A stretch of DNA of 64,000 nucleotides from Acidovorax soli (GCF_014207955.1 NZ_JACHLK010000020.1:1-64000); one strand, 5' to 3'; positions 40,753 through 50,356 are shown, numbered from the stretch's first letter. Notes: generated by a model from the letters alone, not told the origin. Made by a program: numbers and translations.

Positions 40753-42071
40753 GCGCCCTGTCCATCGGGCTGGCGATGTTCGCCGCCATGCTGGCCTTGA
40801 TGGCTGTGCGGGTGCCCATTGCCATCGCCATGTTCGTGCCCGGGGCAGTCGGCTACGTCGCCCTGTCGGGCTGGCTGCCGCTGCTGGCCCACCTCAAGGG
40901 CGCGGTGTATGGCCGCGTGTCGGTGTACGACCTGTCGGTGATCCCCTTGTTCATGCTGATGGGTGCCATCGCCGTGCAGGGCGGCTTGGCCAAGGCCTTG
41001 TTCGACTTTGCCAATGCGCTGCTGGGCCGCTTTCGCGGCGGCATGGCCATGGCCGGCGTGCTGGCCTGCGCGGCCTTTGGCTCCATCTCGGGCTCCACCG
41101 TGGCGACCACGGCAACCATTGCCCAGGTGGCCTATCCGCAGATGCGCCGCATCGGCTACTCGGGCCGGCTGGCCACGGCGGCGCTGGCCACCGGCGGCAC
41201 CATGGGCGTGCTGCTGCCGCCCTCGGTCACGCTCATGGTCTATGCGATCCTGACCGAGCAGAACATCACCAAGATGTTCCTCGCCGCCTACGTGCCGGCG
41301 CTGATTGCGGCCCTGGGCTACATCCTGGCCATCGCCCTGGTGGTGCGCGTCCACCCGCAGCAGGCGCCCGCTGCGCAAAGTGCACCAGCGGCCGAGGTGC
41401 TCTCCGCCGCACTGCGCGTGTGGCCCATCGTGGCGATCTTCGGTGTGGTGTTCGGCGGCATCTATGGCGGCCTGTTCACGGCCACCGAGGGCGCGGCCAT
41501 CGGCAATGTGCTCACCTGCACCATCACCTTGCTGCGCCGCGAGATGGACCGGACCAAGTTCGTGGCCGCCGTGCGCACCACGGCGCAGACCAGCGGCATG
41601 ATCTTTTTGATCTTCATCGGCGCCGACATGATCAATGCCTCGCTCGCGCTGTCGCAGCTGCCGGCACAGCTGGCCGACCTGGTCGGGCACCTGCAGATAC
41701 CGCCTCTCCTGGTGATGGCCGGCGTGATGCTCTTTTACGTGCTGCTGGGTTGTGTGATGGATGAGATGAGCATGATTCTGCTCACCGTGCCGACCCTGTT
41801 CCCGGTGATCATGGGCATGGACTTCTTTGGCCTGGGCCCTGCCGACAAGGCACTGTGGTTCGGCATCCTGATCCTCACCGTGTGCGAGATCGGGATGATC
41901 TTTCCGCCCGTAGGGCTCAACGTCTACATCATGAACGGCCTGGCGCGCGATGTGCCGATGGTCGACACCTACAAGGGCGTTGTGCCCTTCCTCGTGACCG
42001 ACGGTCTGCGTCTGGCGCTGCTGATCGCCTTTCCTGCCACTGCGCTGTGGCTGGTGCACCGGCTGACCTGA
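40749..42071 (+). CDS. TRAP transporter large membrane subunit (DctM-like)
   Basis: A 440-residue, highly hydrophobic protein with at least 12 membrane segments and the DctM blocks VPLFMLMGAIAVQGGLAK-like (here SVIPLFMLMGAIAVQGG), ACAAFGSISGSTVATTATI and GGTMGVLLPPSVTLMVYAIL. This is the ion-coupled transport channel of the TRAP system. It is translationally coupled to the small subunit and followed by the binding protein after a 112-bp gap. Confidence 0.92.
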   Translation: MSALSIGLAMFAAMLALMAVRVPIAIAMFVPGAVGYVALSGWLPLLAHLKGAVYGRVSVYDLSVIPLFMLMGAIAVQGGLAKALFDFANALLGRFRGGMAMAGVLACAAFGSISGSTVATTATIAQVAYPQMRRIGYSGRLATAALATGGTMGVLLPPSVTLMVYAILTEQNITKMFLAAYVPALIAALGYILAIALVVRVHPQQAPAAQSAPAAEVLSAALRVWPIVAIFGVVFGGIYGGLFTATEGAAIGNVLTCTITLLRREMDRTKFVAAVRTTAQTSGMIFLIFIGADMINASLALSQLPAQLADLVGHLQIPPLLVMAGVMLFYVLLGCVMDEMSMILLTVPTLFPVIMGMDFFGLGPADKALWFGILILTVCEIGMIFPPVGLNVYIMNGLARDVPMVDTYKGVVPFLVTDGLRLALLIAFPATALWLVHRLT

Positions 42072-42183
42072 ACTTCCCACGCTCTGCTCCTGGGCCACAC
42101 CGTTTCGGGGTGTGGCAAGGACAGCTGCTGCCCATTCATCTGAAAACCTGCCCCCGAGGCACCCACAACGAAGGAGACACACC

Positions 42184-43233
42184 ATGAAGAAATTGCGCCA
42201 TCTGCTCGCCCTCGGCGGCCTGCTGGCGGCCGCGGCCGCTACGACGCTCCCCGCCGCTGCGCAGGAGCCCGTCACGCTCAAGGTGCATTACCACCTGCCG
42301 CCGACCTCGTTCGCGGGCACGCTGTTCATCCAGCCCTGGTGCGAGCGCATCGCGCGCGAGTCCCAGCAGCGCATGAAGTGCCAGATCTACCCCTCGATGC
42401 AGCTGGGCGGCACGCCGCCCCAGCTGTTCGACCAGGTGCGCGATGGCGTGGCCGACGTGGTCTGGACGCTGCCTGGCTACACGGCTGGGCGCTTTCCATC
42501 CATGGAGGCCTTCGAGCTGCCCTTCATGATGCAAAGCCCCGAAGCCACCAGCAAGGCCCTGTGGGACTATGCCCAACTGCACAGCCAGGGTGAGTTCAAG
42601 GACGTCAAGCCGCTGGCTTTCCACGTGCACGGCCCGGGCGTGTTCCACATGGCCGGCAAGCCGGTGCGCACCATGGCCGACCTGCGCGGCCTCAAGCTGC
42701 GTGCGCCCACGCGCCTGACCAACAAGTTCATCGCCTTGCTGGGCGCCACGCCAGTGAGCATGCCGGTGCCGCAGGTGGGCGATGCGTTGGCCAAGGGCGT
42801 GATCGATGGCGCCGTGGTGCCCTACGAGGTCGTGCCTTCCGTCAAGCTCGAAGAGCTGGCGAAGTACCACTCCGAAACCGACAGCCACGAGGCCGCGTTC
42901 TACACCTCCACCTTCATCTTCGCGATGAACAAGGCCAGGTACGAATCGCTGCCCGCCGACCTCAGGAAGGTCATCGACAACAACTCCGGCCAGGCCTTCT
43001 CGGGCCAGATCGGTAAAGCCTTCGTGCAGGCCGATGCCGAGGGCAAGAAGCTCACGGCGAAGAACACCACCAACGTGATCGCCGCCAGCGAACTGGCCAC
43101 CTGGAAAAAGCTGGGCGACAGGCTCGCCACCGACTGGGTCAAGGAGATGGGCGGCAAGGGCCTCGACGGCGCCAAGCTGCTTGAAGACGCCCGGGCCCTG
43201 GTCAAGAAGCACCAGGACGCTGCTGCCCGTTGA
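42184..43233 (+). CDS. TRAP transporter substrate-binding protein (DctP-like)
   Basis: A 349-residue periplasmic binding protein. The signal peptide HLLALGGLLAAAAATTLPAA ends at AQEP, followed by the DctP domain with IYPSMQLGGTPPQLFDQVRD, a substrate-arginine region LRAPTRLTNKFIALLGATPV and VIDGAVVPYEVVPS. It captures the substrate for the two membrane subunits encoded upstream. AAGGAGA precedes the ATG. The next gene, 60 nt away, encodes the tannase-like lipoprotein, linking ester hydrolysis to uptake of the released acid. Confidence 0.92.
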   Translation: MKKLRHLLALGGLLAAAAATTLPAAAQEPVTLKVHYHLPPTSFAGTLFIQPWCERIARESQQRMKCQIYPSMQLGGTPPQLFDQVRDGVADVVWTLPGYTAGRFPSMEAFELPFMMQSPEATSKALWDYAQLHSQGEFKDVKPLAFHVHGPGVFHMAGKPVRTMADLRGLKLRAPTRLTNKFIALLGATPVSMPVPQVGDALAKGVIDGAVVPYEVVPSVKLEELAKYHSETDSHEAAFYTSTFIFAMNKARYESLPADLRKVIDNNSGQAFSGQIGKAFVQADAEGKKLTAKNTTNVIAASELATWKKLGDRLATDWVKEMGGKGLDGAKLLEDARALVKKHQDAAAR

Positions 43234-43293
43234 GCCCGCAACGCATTCCCTGCCACCACCACAACCAAGCCGATGACGGCCAAGGAGACACGC

Positions 43294-44994
43294 ATGCAAA
43301 CCCCTTTCAAACGCCGCGCCCTGGTATCTGCGCTCGCCCTCGTGGCCAGCGCCGGCCTGCTCGCCGCCTGCGGCGGCAGCGACGATGCACCCACCGACGT
43401 GGAAGACACCGCGCTGCAGTTCGACCCCGCCAGCTACACCACGGTCAACGTCACCGTGGACGGTGTGGCCATGAAGGTGCGCCAGTACAAGGTGGTCTAC
43501 GTGGCCAAGCCCATCCGCATGGCGGCCACGCAGGCCACGCTGGGCGGCGGCACCACCACGCTGGCTGACCCCTATGCCTACCAGAGCATGGTCATCTCGG
43601 TGCCCGAGGCGTCGGCCGCTGACCAGAAGAAGGCGGTCTACATGCTGGTCAACAACGGTGGCTGGTGGACCAGCGCGGTGGCCACCACCATCAACGAGGG
43701 CCAGGCCTTCGCCAGCACCAGTGACACCGACAACATCGGCGCGGCGCTCAAGGCCGGTTACGTCGTGGCCAACGTGGGCACGCGCAGCCGCGGCGCGCGC
43801 GCAGCCGATGGCAGCTGGGCCGGCAAGGCGCCCTCGCCCGTGGTCGACACCAAGGCCGCCATCCGCTACCTGCGTCTGAACGATGCGCGCATGCCCGGCT
43901 CGGCCGAGCGCATCGTGCTCACGGGCACCAGCGGCGGCGGCGGGCTCACGGCCGCCGTCTCGGCCAGCGGCAACAGCGCCGACTACCTGCCCTACCTGGC
44001 CGAGATCGGCGCCGCAGGCATCACGGGCGCAGGCACCACGGTGGCCAGCACGCTCAAGGACGATGTGTTCGCCGCCGTGGCCTACTGCCCCATCAACAAC
44101 CTGGGCAATGCCGACGCCGGCTACGAGTGGGAGTACAGCGCCCTGCGCAGCGACGCCAACACCGGCGCGCTTGATGGCGTGGCTTACTCTGCGGGCCAGC
44201 AGCCGGCCGCCTCGCGGGCCATTGCCGCCGCCTTCCCGGCCTACCTCAACGGCCTGGGACTGGCGCGCGAGGATGGCAAGGCGCTTACCGACGCCAGCAT
44301 GCGCGAAGCCACTACCGCCCAGCTCAGGGACGAGATCGAGCGCCAGATCGCCAAGGGTACAGCCGTGCCCCAGCTGGGCGGCAGCTTCACCGTCACGCAG
44401 CGCGGCACCACGGCCAGCTACCCCAACGACTGGCTCACGCTGACCGGCACGGGCACCAGCGCCAAGGTAGCAGCCATTGACTATGCGAAGTTCCTGAACT
44501 TCGTCACCACCATCACCAAGCTCAAGACCGTGGTGGCCTTCGACGCCGTGGGCGTCACCGGCAACCCGGCCATCAGCGGCGAAACCAACCTGTTCGGTTC
44601 CGCCGCCGCCGAGTATTCCAACTTCACCGAATGGAGCTGGAACAACAACACCAAGGCGAGGGATGCCTCGGGCCAGGACGATACCGGCCAGCCCTGGGCC
44701 AGCTACCTGGCCGCCACGTCCACCAACACGCTGGCCGCGCAGATCCGGCTCATCAACCCGATCGCCTACCTGAACACCAGCGCCGACAGCGCGCCCTACT
44801 GGTACGTGCGCCACGGAATGATCGACCGCGACACCGCCTTCTCGATGCAGACCCTGCTGTACCACGCGATCCGCAAGGACCCGTCCGTCAAGGAGGTCAG
44901 TTTCAAACTGCCCTACCTGGTGCCGCACAGCGGCAACTACGACGTGCAGGAGGCCTTCGCCTGGATCAAGGCCAAGCTCGATTCGAACCCCTGA
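43294..44994 (+). CDS. Lipoprotein tannase (alpha/beta hydrolase, subtype B-like)
   Basis: A 566-residue protein starting with a lipoprotein signal whose lipobox is LLAAC (Cys26). The catalytic domain is an alpha/beta hydrolase resembling Lactobacillus-type tannases: the nucleophile Ser213 in VLTGTSGGGGLTAA, SGNSADYLPYLAEIGAAGI, YCPINNLGNADAGYEWEYS, a probable acid in WYVRHGMIDRDTAF and the His in VPHSGNYDV. It would cleave galloyl esters (tannins, alkyl gallates) at the cell surface or periplasmic face and release gallate. The gene directly downstream encodes gallate dioxygenase, strongly supporting the assignment. The alternative would be a related feruloyl-type esterase. Confidence 0.83.
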   Translation: MQTPFKRRALVSALALVASAGLLAACGGSDDAPTDVEDTALQFDPASYTTVNVTVDGVAMKVRQYKVVYVAKPIRMAATQATLGGGTTTLADPYAYQSMVISVPEASAADQKKAVYMLVNNGGWWTSAVATTINEGQAFASTSDTDNIGAALKAGYVVANVGTRSRGARAADGSWAGKAPSPVVDTKAAIRYLRLNDARMPGSAERIVLTGTSGGGGLTAAVSASGNSADYLPYLAEIGAAGITGAGTTVASTLKDDVFAAVAYCPINNLGNADAGYEWEYSALRSDANTGALDGVAYSAGQQPAASRAIAAAFPAYLNGLGLAREDGKALTDASMREATTAQLRDEIERQIAKGTAVPQLGGSFTVTQRGTTASYPNDWLTLTGTGTSAKVAAIDYAKFLNFVTTITKLKTVVAFDAVGVTGNPAISGETNLFGSAAAEYSNFTEWSWNNNTKARDASGQDDTGQPWASYLAATSTNTLAAQIRLINPIAYLNTSADSAPYWYVRHGMIDRDTAFSMQTLLYHAIRKDPSVKEVSFKLPYLVPHSGNYDVQEAFAWIKAKLDSNP

Positions 44995-45041
44995 TCCCGC
45001 ATTCCAACGACCTGGCGGCCCGCAGGGGCCGCCCCCATCCC

Positions 45042-46346
45042 ATGGCAACCATCATCGGCGGCATTGCCGCCTCGCACACCCCGACCATCGGCTTCGCGTT
45101 CGACCGCGACAAGCGCGCGGATCCTGTCTGGGCACCCATCTTCGAGGCCTTCGCACCGGTGCAGGACTGGCTCGCCGCGCAGCGGCCCGACGTGCTGCTG
45201 CTCATCTACAACGACCACGTCACCTCGTTCTTCTTCGACCACTACAGCGCCTTTTCGCTCGGCGTGGGCGAGCGCTGGGCCGTGGCCGACGAGGGCGGCG
45301 GTGCGCGCGAGCTGCCGCCGATCGCCGGCCACCCGGGCCTGGCCGCGCACATCGGCCAGTCGCTGATGGCCGAGGAGTTCGACATGTCCTTCTTCCAGGA
45401 CAAGGGCTTGGACCATGGCTGCTTCTCTCCCCTGTCGGTGATGTGCCCGCACGCGCCTGCCTGGCCCGTCCAGCTGGTGCCGCTGCAGATGGGGGTGCTG
45501 CAGTTCCCCATCCCCAGCGCGCGCCGCTGCTACAAGCTCGGGCAGGCCCTGCGCCGCGCCATCGAGAGCTACCCCGAGGACCTGCGCGTGGCGATCGTCG
45601 CCACCGGTGGCCTGTCGCACCAGGTGCATGGCGAGCGCGCGGGCTTCAACAACCCCGAGTGGGATGCGCGCTTTCTCGACCTGTTCGAGCGCGACCCCGA
45701 GCAGCTCGCCGACATGACCCATGCCGAATACGCCGCGCTGGGTGGCTTCGAGGGGGCCGAGGTCATCATGTGGCTGGTGATGCGCGGTGCGCTGGCTTCG
45801 CAGGTGCGCTGCCTGCACCGCAGCTACTACCTGCCCTCGATGACCGGCATTGCCGCCGCCATCTACGAGCCTGCCGACAGCGGCCTGCCCGCGCCCGTGC
45901 TGCAGCGCCACCGCGCGCACATGCAGCTGCAGCTCGCCGGTGCCGAGGCGCTCCAAGGAACGCACCCGTTCACGCTGGCGCGCAGCGTTAAGGCCTACCG
46001 GCTCAACCGCTTTCTGCATGCCCTCATCGCGCCTGCCGTGCGCGCTGCCTTCCTGGCCGACGAGGAGGGGGCCTATGAGCGCGCCGGTCTCACCGAGACC
46101 GAGCGCAGCCTGGTGCGCCGGCGCGACTGGCGCGGCCTCATCCACTACGGCGTGATCTTCTTCCTCCTGGAAAAGCTGGGCGCCGTGGTCGGCGTTTCCA
46201 ACCTGCACATCTACGCCGCCATGCGCGGCGAATCGCTCGAAGCCTTCCAGCAGACGCGCAACACCCAGGCCCTGTACTCGGTGGCCGGCAAGGACGCCGG
46301 CGCGCTCGCCTGGGATGCGCCGCACGAGGCCACCACCGGCACCTGA
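45042..46346 (+). CDS. galA: Gallate dioxygenase (LigB-LigA fusion)
   Basis: A 434-residue class III extradiol dioxygenase joining a LigB-type catalytic domain (residues 1 to about 280) to a LigA-type domain (about 300-420, with RLNRFLHALIAPAVRAAFLA and VSNLHIYAAMRGESL). This fused arrangement and length are typical of gallate dioxygenases (GalA/DesB). Iron ligands H12, H59 (YNDH) and E240 (EGAEVIMW) and the catalytic H193 (TGGLSH) are all present, in contrast to the LigB-like protein at 25374-26381. It opens gallate to 4-oxalomesaconate. It follows the tannase gene by 47 nt. Confidence 0.9.
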   Translation: MATIIGGIAASHTPTIGFAFDRDKRADPVWAPIFEAFAPVQDWLAAQRPDVLLLIYNDHVTSFFFDHYSAFSLGVGERWAVADEGGGARELPPIAGHPGLAAHIGQSLMAEEFDMSFFQDKGLDHGCFSPLSVMCPHAPAWPVQLVPLQMGVLQFPIPSARRCYKLGQALRRAIESYPEDLRVAIVATGGLSHQVHGERAGFNNPEWDARFLDLFERDPEQLADMTHAEYAALGGFEGAEVIMWLVMRGALASQVRCLHRSYYLPSMTGIAAAIYEPADSGLPAPVLQRHRAHMQLQLAGAEALQGTHPFTLARSVKAYRLNRFLHALIAPAVRAAFLADEEGAYERAGLTETERSLVRRRDWRGLIHYGVIFFLLEKLGAVVGVSNLHIYAAMRGESLEAFQQTRNTQALYSVAGKDAGALAWDAPHEATTGT

Positions 46347-46399
46347 CGCACCCGACTGTTTTCACCACCACCACCCTGAAGAAAGAGGAGACCTCCAAG

Positions 46400-47500
46400 A
46401 TGAAATCCCGTTCCCTGTTCACCCTGGGCCTGCTGGCCGCAGCCTGCGGCGCGGCCTGCGCCCAAAGCAGTGTCACGATCTATGGCCTGCTCGACGCCTC
46501 GGTTGAGCACCTTTCCAACGCCTCGGCCAACGGCGGCAGCCTCACCCGCATGCCGGGCCTGACCGGCAGCGCCCCCTCACGCCTGGGCTTTCGCGGCGTC
46601 GAAGACCTGGGCGGTGGCCTCAAGGCCGGCTTCACGCTGGAGTCGGGTTTCGGCGTGGACAGCGGCACCTACAACCAGGGCGGCCGGGCCTTCGGTCGCC
46701 AAGCCTTCGTGGGCCTGTCGGGCGATTGGGGCAGCCTGAACCTGGGGCGCCAGTATTCCATGCTGTTCTGGTCGCAGCTCGATGCCGACATCCTCGGCCC
46801 CAGCGCCTTCGGTTCCGGCTCGCTCGACAGCTATCTGCCCAATGCCCGCGTGGACAACGCCATCGCCTACCGCGGCACGTTCAGCGGCTTCACGGCCGGC
46901 GCCACCTACAGCCTGGGCCGCGATGCCGTCAATGCCGGCCCCAGCCCCTCGGGCACCAACTGCGCGGGCGAATCGGCCACCGACAAGTCGGCCTGCCGCC
47001 AATGGTCGCTGCTGGCCAAGTACGACACCGCGGCCTGGGGCGTGGCCCTGGCGATGGACGAGATCCGCGGTGGCGCGGGCGCCTTCGCGGGGCTGACGAG
47101 CAGCACCCTCAAGGACCGCCGCTCCACCGTGGCCGGCTGGGCGAAGTTCGATGCGCTCAAGCTCGGCGCCGGCCTCATCGCGCGTGACAACGACGCCGCC
47201 CCCGCCACGCGGCGCAGCAACCTCTGGTACCTGGGTGCTTCGTACAGCGCCACACCGGTGCTGGTGCTCGATGGCCAGGTGTTCAAGCTCGACTACAAGA
47301 ACAGCGCCAACCAGGCCACGCTGCTGGCGCTGCGCGCCACCTTCCACCTGTCCAAGCGCACGGCGGTGTACGCCACGGCCGGGCACATCGCCAACGACGG
47401 CGCGCTGGCGATCTCCGTCAGCAATGCCGCAGCGGGTGGCGCACCTGCCGCAGGCGGCTCACAAAGCGGCGTGGCCGTGGGTGTGCGCCACGCGTTCTGA
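46400..47500 (+). CDS. Gram-negative trimeric porin
   Basis: A 366-residue porin with a signal peptide (LFTLGLLAAACGAACAQ), first strand SVTIYGLLDASVEH, the signature SRLGFRGVEDLGGGLKAG, and a last strand ending in Phe (AVGVRHAF). It is related to but distinct from the porin at 5633-6676. It closes the tannin/gallate operon and probably admits gallate or tannin fragments through the outer membrane. A strong intrinsic terminator follows 21 nt after the stop codon. Confidence 0.92.
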   Translation: MKSRSLFTLGLLAAACGAACAQSSVTIYGLLDASVEHLSNASANGGSLTRMPGLTGSAPSRLGFRGVEDLGGGLKAGFTLESGFGVDSGTYNQGGRAFGRQAFVGLSGDWGSLNLGRQYSMLFWSQLDADILGPSAFGSGSLDSYLPNARVDNAIAYRGTFSGFTAGATYSLGRDAVNAGPSPSGTNCAGESATDKSACRQWSLLAKYDTAAWGVALAMDEIRGGAGAFAGLTSSTLKDRRSTVAGWAKFDALKLGAGLIARDNDAAPATRRSNLWYLGASYSATPVLVLDGQVFKLDYKNSANQATLLALRATFHLSKRTAVYATAGHIANDGALAISVSNAAAGGAPAAGGSQSGVAVGVRHAF

Positions 47501-47521
47501 AGAATGAGTGCTCCAAGGTTG

Positions 47522-47551
47522 GCGCCGGGCAGGAGCCCGGCGCTTTTTTTT
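47522..47551 (+). terminator. Intrinsic terminator after gallate-cluster porin
   Basis: GCGCCGGGC (47522-47530) pairs perfectly with GCCCGGCGC (47535-47543) across a 4-nt loop, followed by eight T residues (47544-47551). It ends the 40213-47500 operon. Confidence 0.92.
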
Positions 47552-47616
47552 GAAGCATTCTGGCGACAGCATGCCTGCTTCACCCGCTTGATGTGAGCGC
47601 CGGCCCCAAGTCTTCC

Positions 47617-48267
47617 TCATTCAAGCCCGCAGGCCACTCGGTACCGGGGTTCATTCTCCTGGATGTGCTCACGCAGCAGGTTGGTCGCCGCGGCCGCATC
47701 TTCGCCGGCAATCGCCTCGACCAGGATCTGGTGGCTGGGGACGGCGTTGGAGATCGGCGAACGATGGCGCAACGCATTGAGCTGGTAACGCAGCAGCTCA
47801 TAGCCGGCACGCAGGTAGTCGTTGTCGCACAGCTCCAGGAAGGCCCAGTGGAAGTCCATGTCCAGCCGCGCCAGGGCCGGCAGGTCCTGGGTCTGCTCTG
47901 CAGACTTCATCGCCTTCACGAACCCCGCCAGCCGCTTGACCAGTACCTTGGGCTGCGACTGCATGGCCTCGCGCAGGGCCTCGGTCTCCACCATCGCACG
48001 GAACTGGCACAGGTGCGCCACCTCGGCCGGTGACAGGCGGAAAACGAAGGTGCCGCGCTGCGGGTGGATCTCCACCAGCCCTTCGGCTTTCAGGCGCAAC
48101 AGCGCCTCGCGCACGGGCGTCTTGCTCACGTTCATCAACTGCGCGAGCTGCGCCTCGGAGACCTGCTCGCCGAGCTTGAGATCGCCCGTGACGATGGCTT
48201 CGCGCAGGCGTTCGCCCACCACGTCGGTCAGCAGGCGGGGGCGTTGGAGTTCTAGGACTTTGCTCAT
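47617..48267 (-). CDS. GntR-family (FCD) transcriptional regulator
   Basis: A 216-residue regulator with an N-terminal winged helix domain (LLTDVVGERLREAIVTGDLK and SEAQLAQLMNVSKTPVREAL) and a C-terminal all-helical FCD ligand domain (CQFRAMVETEALREA, ARLDMDFHWAFLELCDN). FCD members commonly sense sugar acids or dicarboxylates. It is divergent from the TRAP operon beginning near 48435, and a palindrome lies between them. The ATG at 48267 gives the usual short N-terminus; an upstream start at 48333 is less likely. Confidence 0.92.
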   Translation of the reverse strand: MSKVLELQRPRLLTDVVGERLREAIVTGDLKLGEQVSEAQLAQLMNVSKTPVREALLRLKAEGLVEIHPQRGTFVFRLSPAEVAHLCQFRAMVETEALREAMQSQPKVLVKRLAGFVKAMKSAEQTQDLPALARLDMDFHWAFLELCDNDYLRAGYELLRYQLNALRHRSPISNAVPSHQILVEAIAGEDAAAATNLLREHIQENEPRYRVACGLE

Positions 48268-48331
48268 GGATGGGCGCAGCTTGCTGCTTTTTGGACAGTG
48301 CCGAGTATAGGGTTTACGACAGTTCTTCAAC

Positions 48332-48347
48332 ATCTGAGATATCAGAT
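48332..48347. promoter_or_regulatory. Palindromic candidate GntR operator
   Basis: ATCTGA (48332-48337) and TCAGAT (48342-48347) form a perfect inverted repeat across GATA. It lies 65 bp upstream of the GntR start and about 88 bp before the TRAP small-subunit start. It is the best operator candidate for the divergent pair. Confidence 0.5.
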
Positions 48348-48434
48348 ACGATGCGCCTCGTTCGCACTTTGGTCAATAAGACAAACACGGAGACGAGACC
48401 CTTGACTGCTGCATTGCCTCACGAGGCGCCCACG

Positions 48435-48974
48435 ATGGCGCCCGATTCCCCCGTCGCACCGGCCCGCCCGCCCCATGTGCTGGAGCGCGCCTTCGTGGGC
48501 GCCAACCGCTGGGCGCTGATCGCCCTGCTGGCGGTGATGGCGGTGCTGGTCATCGGCAACGTGATCTCGCGCTACGTGTTCAGCCACTCCTTCACGTGGG
48601 TGGAAGAGGCCACCCGCTACATGATGATCTGGGCCGCTTTCCTGGGCGCCGGCCCGGCCCTGCGCGTGGGCGGCCACATCGCCATCGACACGTTGCCGGC
48701 CGCGCTGCCCACGGGCGGTGCCCGTGCGCTGCGCGCGCTGGTGGCGCTGATCATGGCCGCCACGCTGGCCACCCTGGTGTGGCTGGGCATCGAGTACGCC
48801 GAGTTCGCCTGGTACCAGGAATCGCCGGTGCTCGGCTGGTCACTCGGACTGGTCTACCTGGCGCTGCCGGTGGGTGCGGCCCTCACGCTGGTGCACCTGG
48901 CACTGGTGGCGCGCGCCTGGGTGATGGGCGGCGAGTGGGAGCGGGTCGAAGGCTTCGACCCGCAGGCCCTGTAG
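48435..48974 (+). CDS. TRAP transporter small membrane subunit (DctQ-like)
   Basis: A protein of about 179 residues with four membrane helices (ALIALLAVMAVLVIGNVI; ALRALVALIMAATLATLVWL; GLVYLALPVGAALTLVHLAL) and the DctQ block WVEEATRYMMIWAAFLGAGP. The start is uncertain: ATG at 48435 has GAGG 8 nt upstream, while a TTG at 48402 with GGAG and an ATG at 48351 are alternatives. It is the first gene of the 48435-56573 run, probably repressed or activated by the divergent GntR. Confidence 0.88.
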   Translation: MAPDSPVAPARPPHVLERAFVGANRWALIALLAVMAVLVIGNVISRYVFSHSFTWVEEATRYMMIWAAFLGAGPALRVGGHIAIDTLPAALPTGGARALRALVALIMAATLATLVWLGIEYAEFAWYQESPVLGWSLGLVYLALPVGAALTLVHLALVARAWVMGGEWERVEGFDPQAL

Positions 48975-49006
48975 TCCACCCCCCATTTCACCGGAAGCAA
49001 ACCACC

Positions 49007-50296
49007 ATGAGTGCCATCCTCGCAAGCGTGTTCATCGGCCTGATGGCCCTGGGCGCCCCCATCGCATTCGCCATGCTCATCGCCGGCCTCGCCGCCGTCT
49101 GGATGAAACCCGGCATGCCCGCCCTGGTGGTCATGCAGAACCTCTTCAGCGGGCTGGACAGCTTTCCGCTGCTGGCCATCCCGTTCTTCATCCTGGCGGC
49201 CGAGCTGATGTCCGGCGGTGCGCTGACGGACGTTCTGCTCAAGTTCGCCGCGCGCCTGGTCGGCATGCGCCGCGGCGGTCTCGGGCATGCCAACATCCTC
49301 ACGCTGACCTTCTTCTCGGGCATCAGCGGCTCGGCCCTGGCGGACGCCGCCGGCCCCGGCGCCATGCTGATCAAGATGATGCGCAAGGCCGGCTACAACG
49401 ACGCCTATGCGGCGGCCCTCACGGCCAGCACGGCCATCGTGGGGCCCATCATCCCGCCCTCGATCATCATGATCGTCTATGCGCTGACGGACAACAGCGT
49501 CACGGTCACCGGCCTGTTCCTGGCGGGCGTGCTGCCGGGGCTGCTGATCGCGGTGGCACTCGCCCTGGTCAACCACTGGGTGAGCGTGCGGCGCGACTAC
49601 CGCTCGGCCCCCGAGTTGCTGGACCCCGCGCCCCTGCTGCTGCTGTTCTGGCGCGCACTGCCCGCACTGATGCTGCCAGCCATCATCCTGGGCGGCATCC
49701 ACCTGGGCATCTTCACGCCCACCGAGGCTTCTGCCGCCGCCGTGCTGTACGCACTGATCGTGGGGCGCTTCGTCTACGGCACGCTGCATTTCCACATGCT
49801 GCCGGCCATCCTGTTCCGCACGGCGCTGATGACGGCGTCCATCCTGTTCATCGTGGCCACCTCGGCGGTGTTCGCCTGGGTGCTCACCGTGGGGCAGATC
49901 CCGCAGCAGGCCGCGAGCTGGATCGCCAGCATGGAACTGAGCCAGGCCGCGCTGCTGGTGGCGGTGAACGTGCTGCTGCTGCTCGTGGGCATCTTCATCG
50001 AGCCGCTGCCGGGCGTGATGATCATGGTGCCCATCCTCGCGCCGCTGGCCGACGCGGCCGGGCTCAACCCGCTGCACTTCGCCATCGTGGTCATCGTCAA
50101 CCTGACGCTGGGCATGGTGACCCCGCCCGTGGGCGGCCTGCTGTTCGTCACCTCCGCCGTATCGGGCGTGAAGATGGGCCCCATGGTGCGCGAGATGGCG
50201 CCCATGCTTGCGGCGCTCTTCGTGGTGCTGGTGCTGCTCACCTTTTTTCCCGCCATTTCCACCTGGCTGCCGGGCCTGCTCGGCTACCGCAACTAG
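49007..50296 (+). CDS. TRAP transporter large membrane subunit (DctM-like)
   Basis: A 429-residue membrane protein with about 12 helices and the DctM signatures SFPLLAIPFFILAAELMSGG, SGISGSALADAAGPG and STAIVGPIIPPSIIMIVYAL. It forms the transport channel with the preceding subunit. The binding protein gene follows after 60 nt. Confidence 0.93.
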   Translation: MSAILASVFIGLMALGAPIAFAMLIAGLAAVWMKPGMPALVVMQNLFSGLDSFPLLAIPFFILAAELMSGGALTDVLLKFAARLVGMRRGGLGHANILTLTFFSGISGSALADAAGPGAMLIKMMRKAGYNDAYAAALTASTAIVGPIIPPSIIMIVYALTDNSVTVTGLFLAGVLPGLLIAVALALVNHWVSVRRDYRSAPELLDPAPLLLLFWRALPALMLPAIILGGIHLGIFTPTEASAAAVLYALIVGRFVYGTLHFHMLPAILFRTALMTASILFIVATSAVFAWVLTVGQIPQQAASWIASMELSQAALLVAVNVLLLLVGIFIEPLPGVMIMVPILAPLADAAGLNPLHFAIVVIVNLTLGMVTPPVGGLLFVTSAVSGVKMGPMVREMAPMLAALFVVLVLLTFFPAISTWLPGLLGYRN

Positions 50297-50356
50297 GCCA
50301 GGGCGGCACGTCCCGGCATTCCCTTTCGCACGACAACAACCAAGGAGACAAGCACC

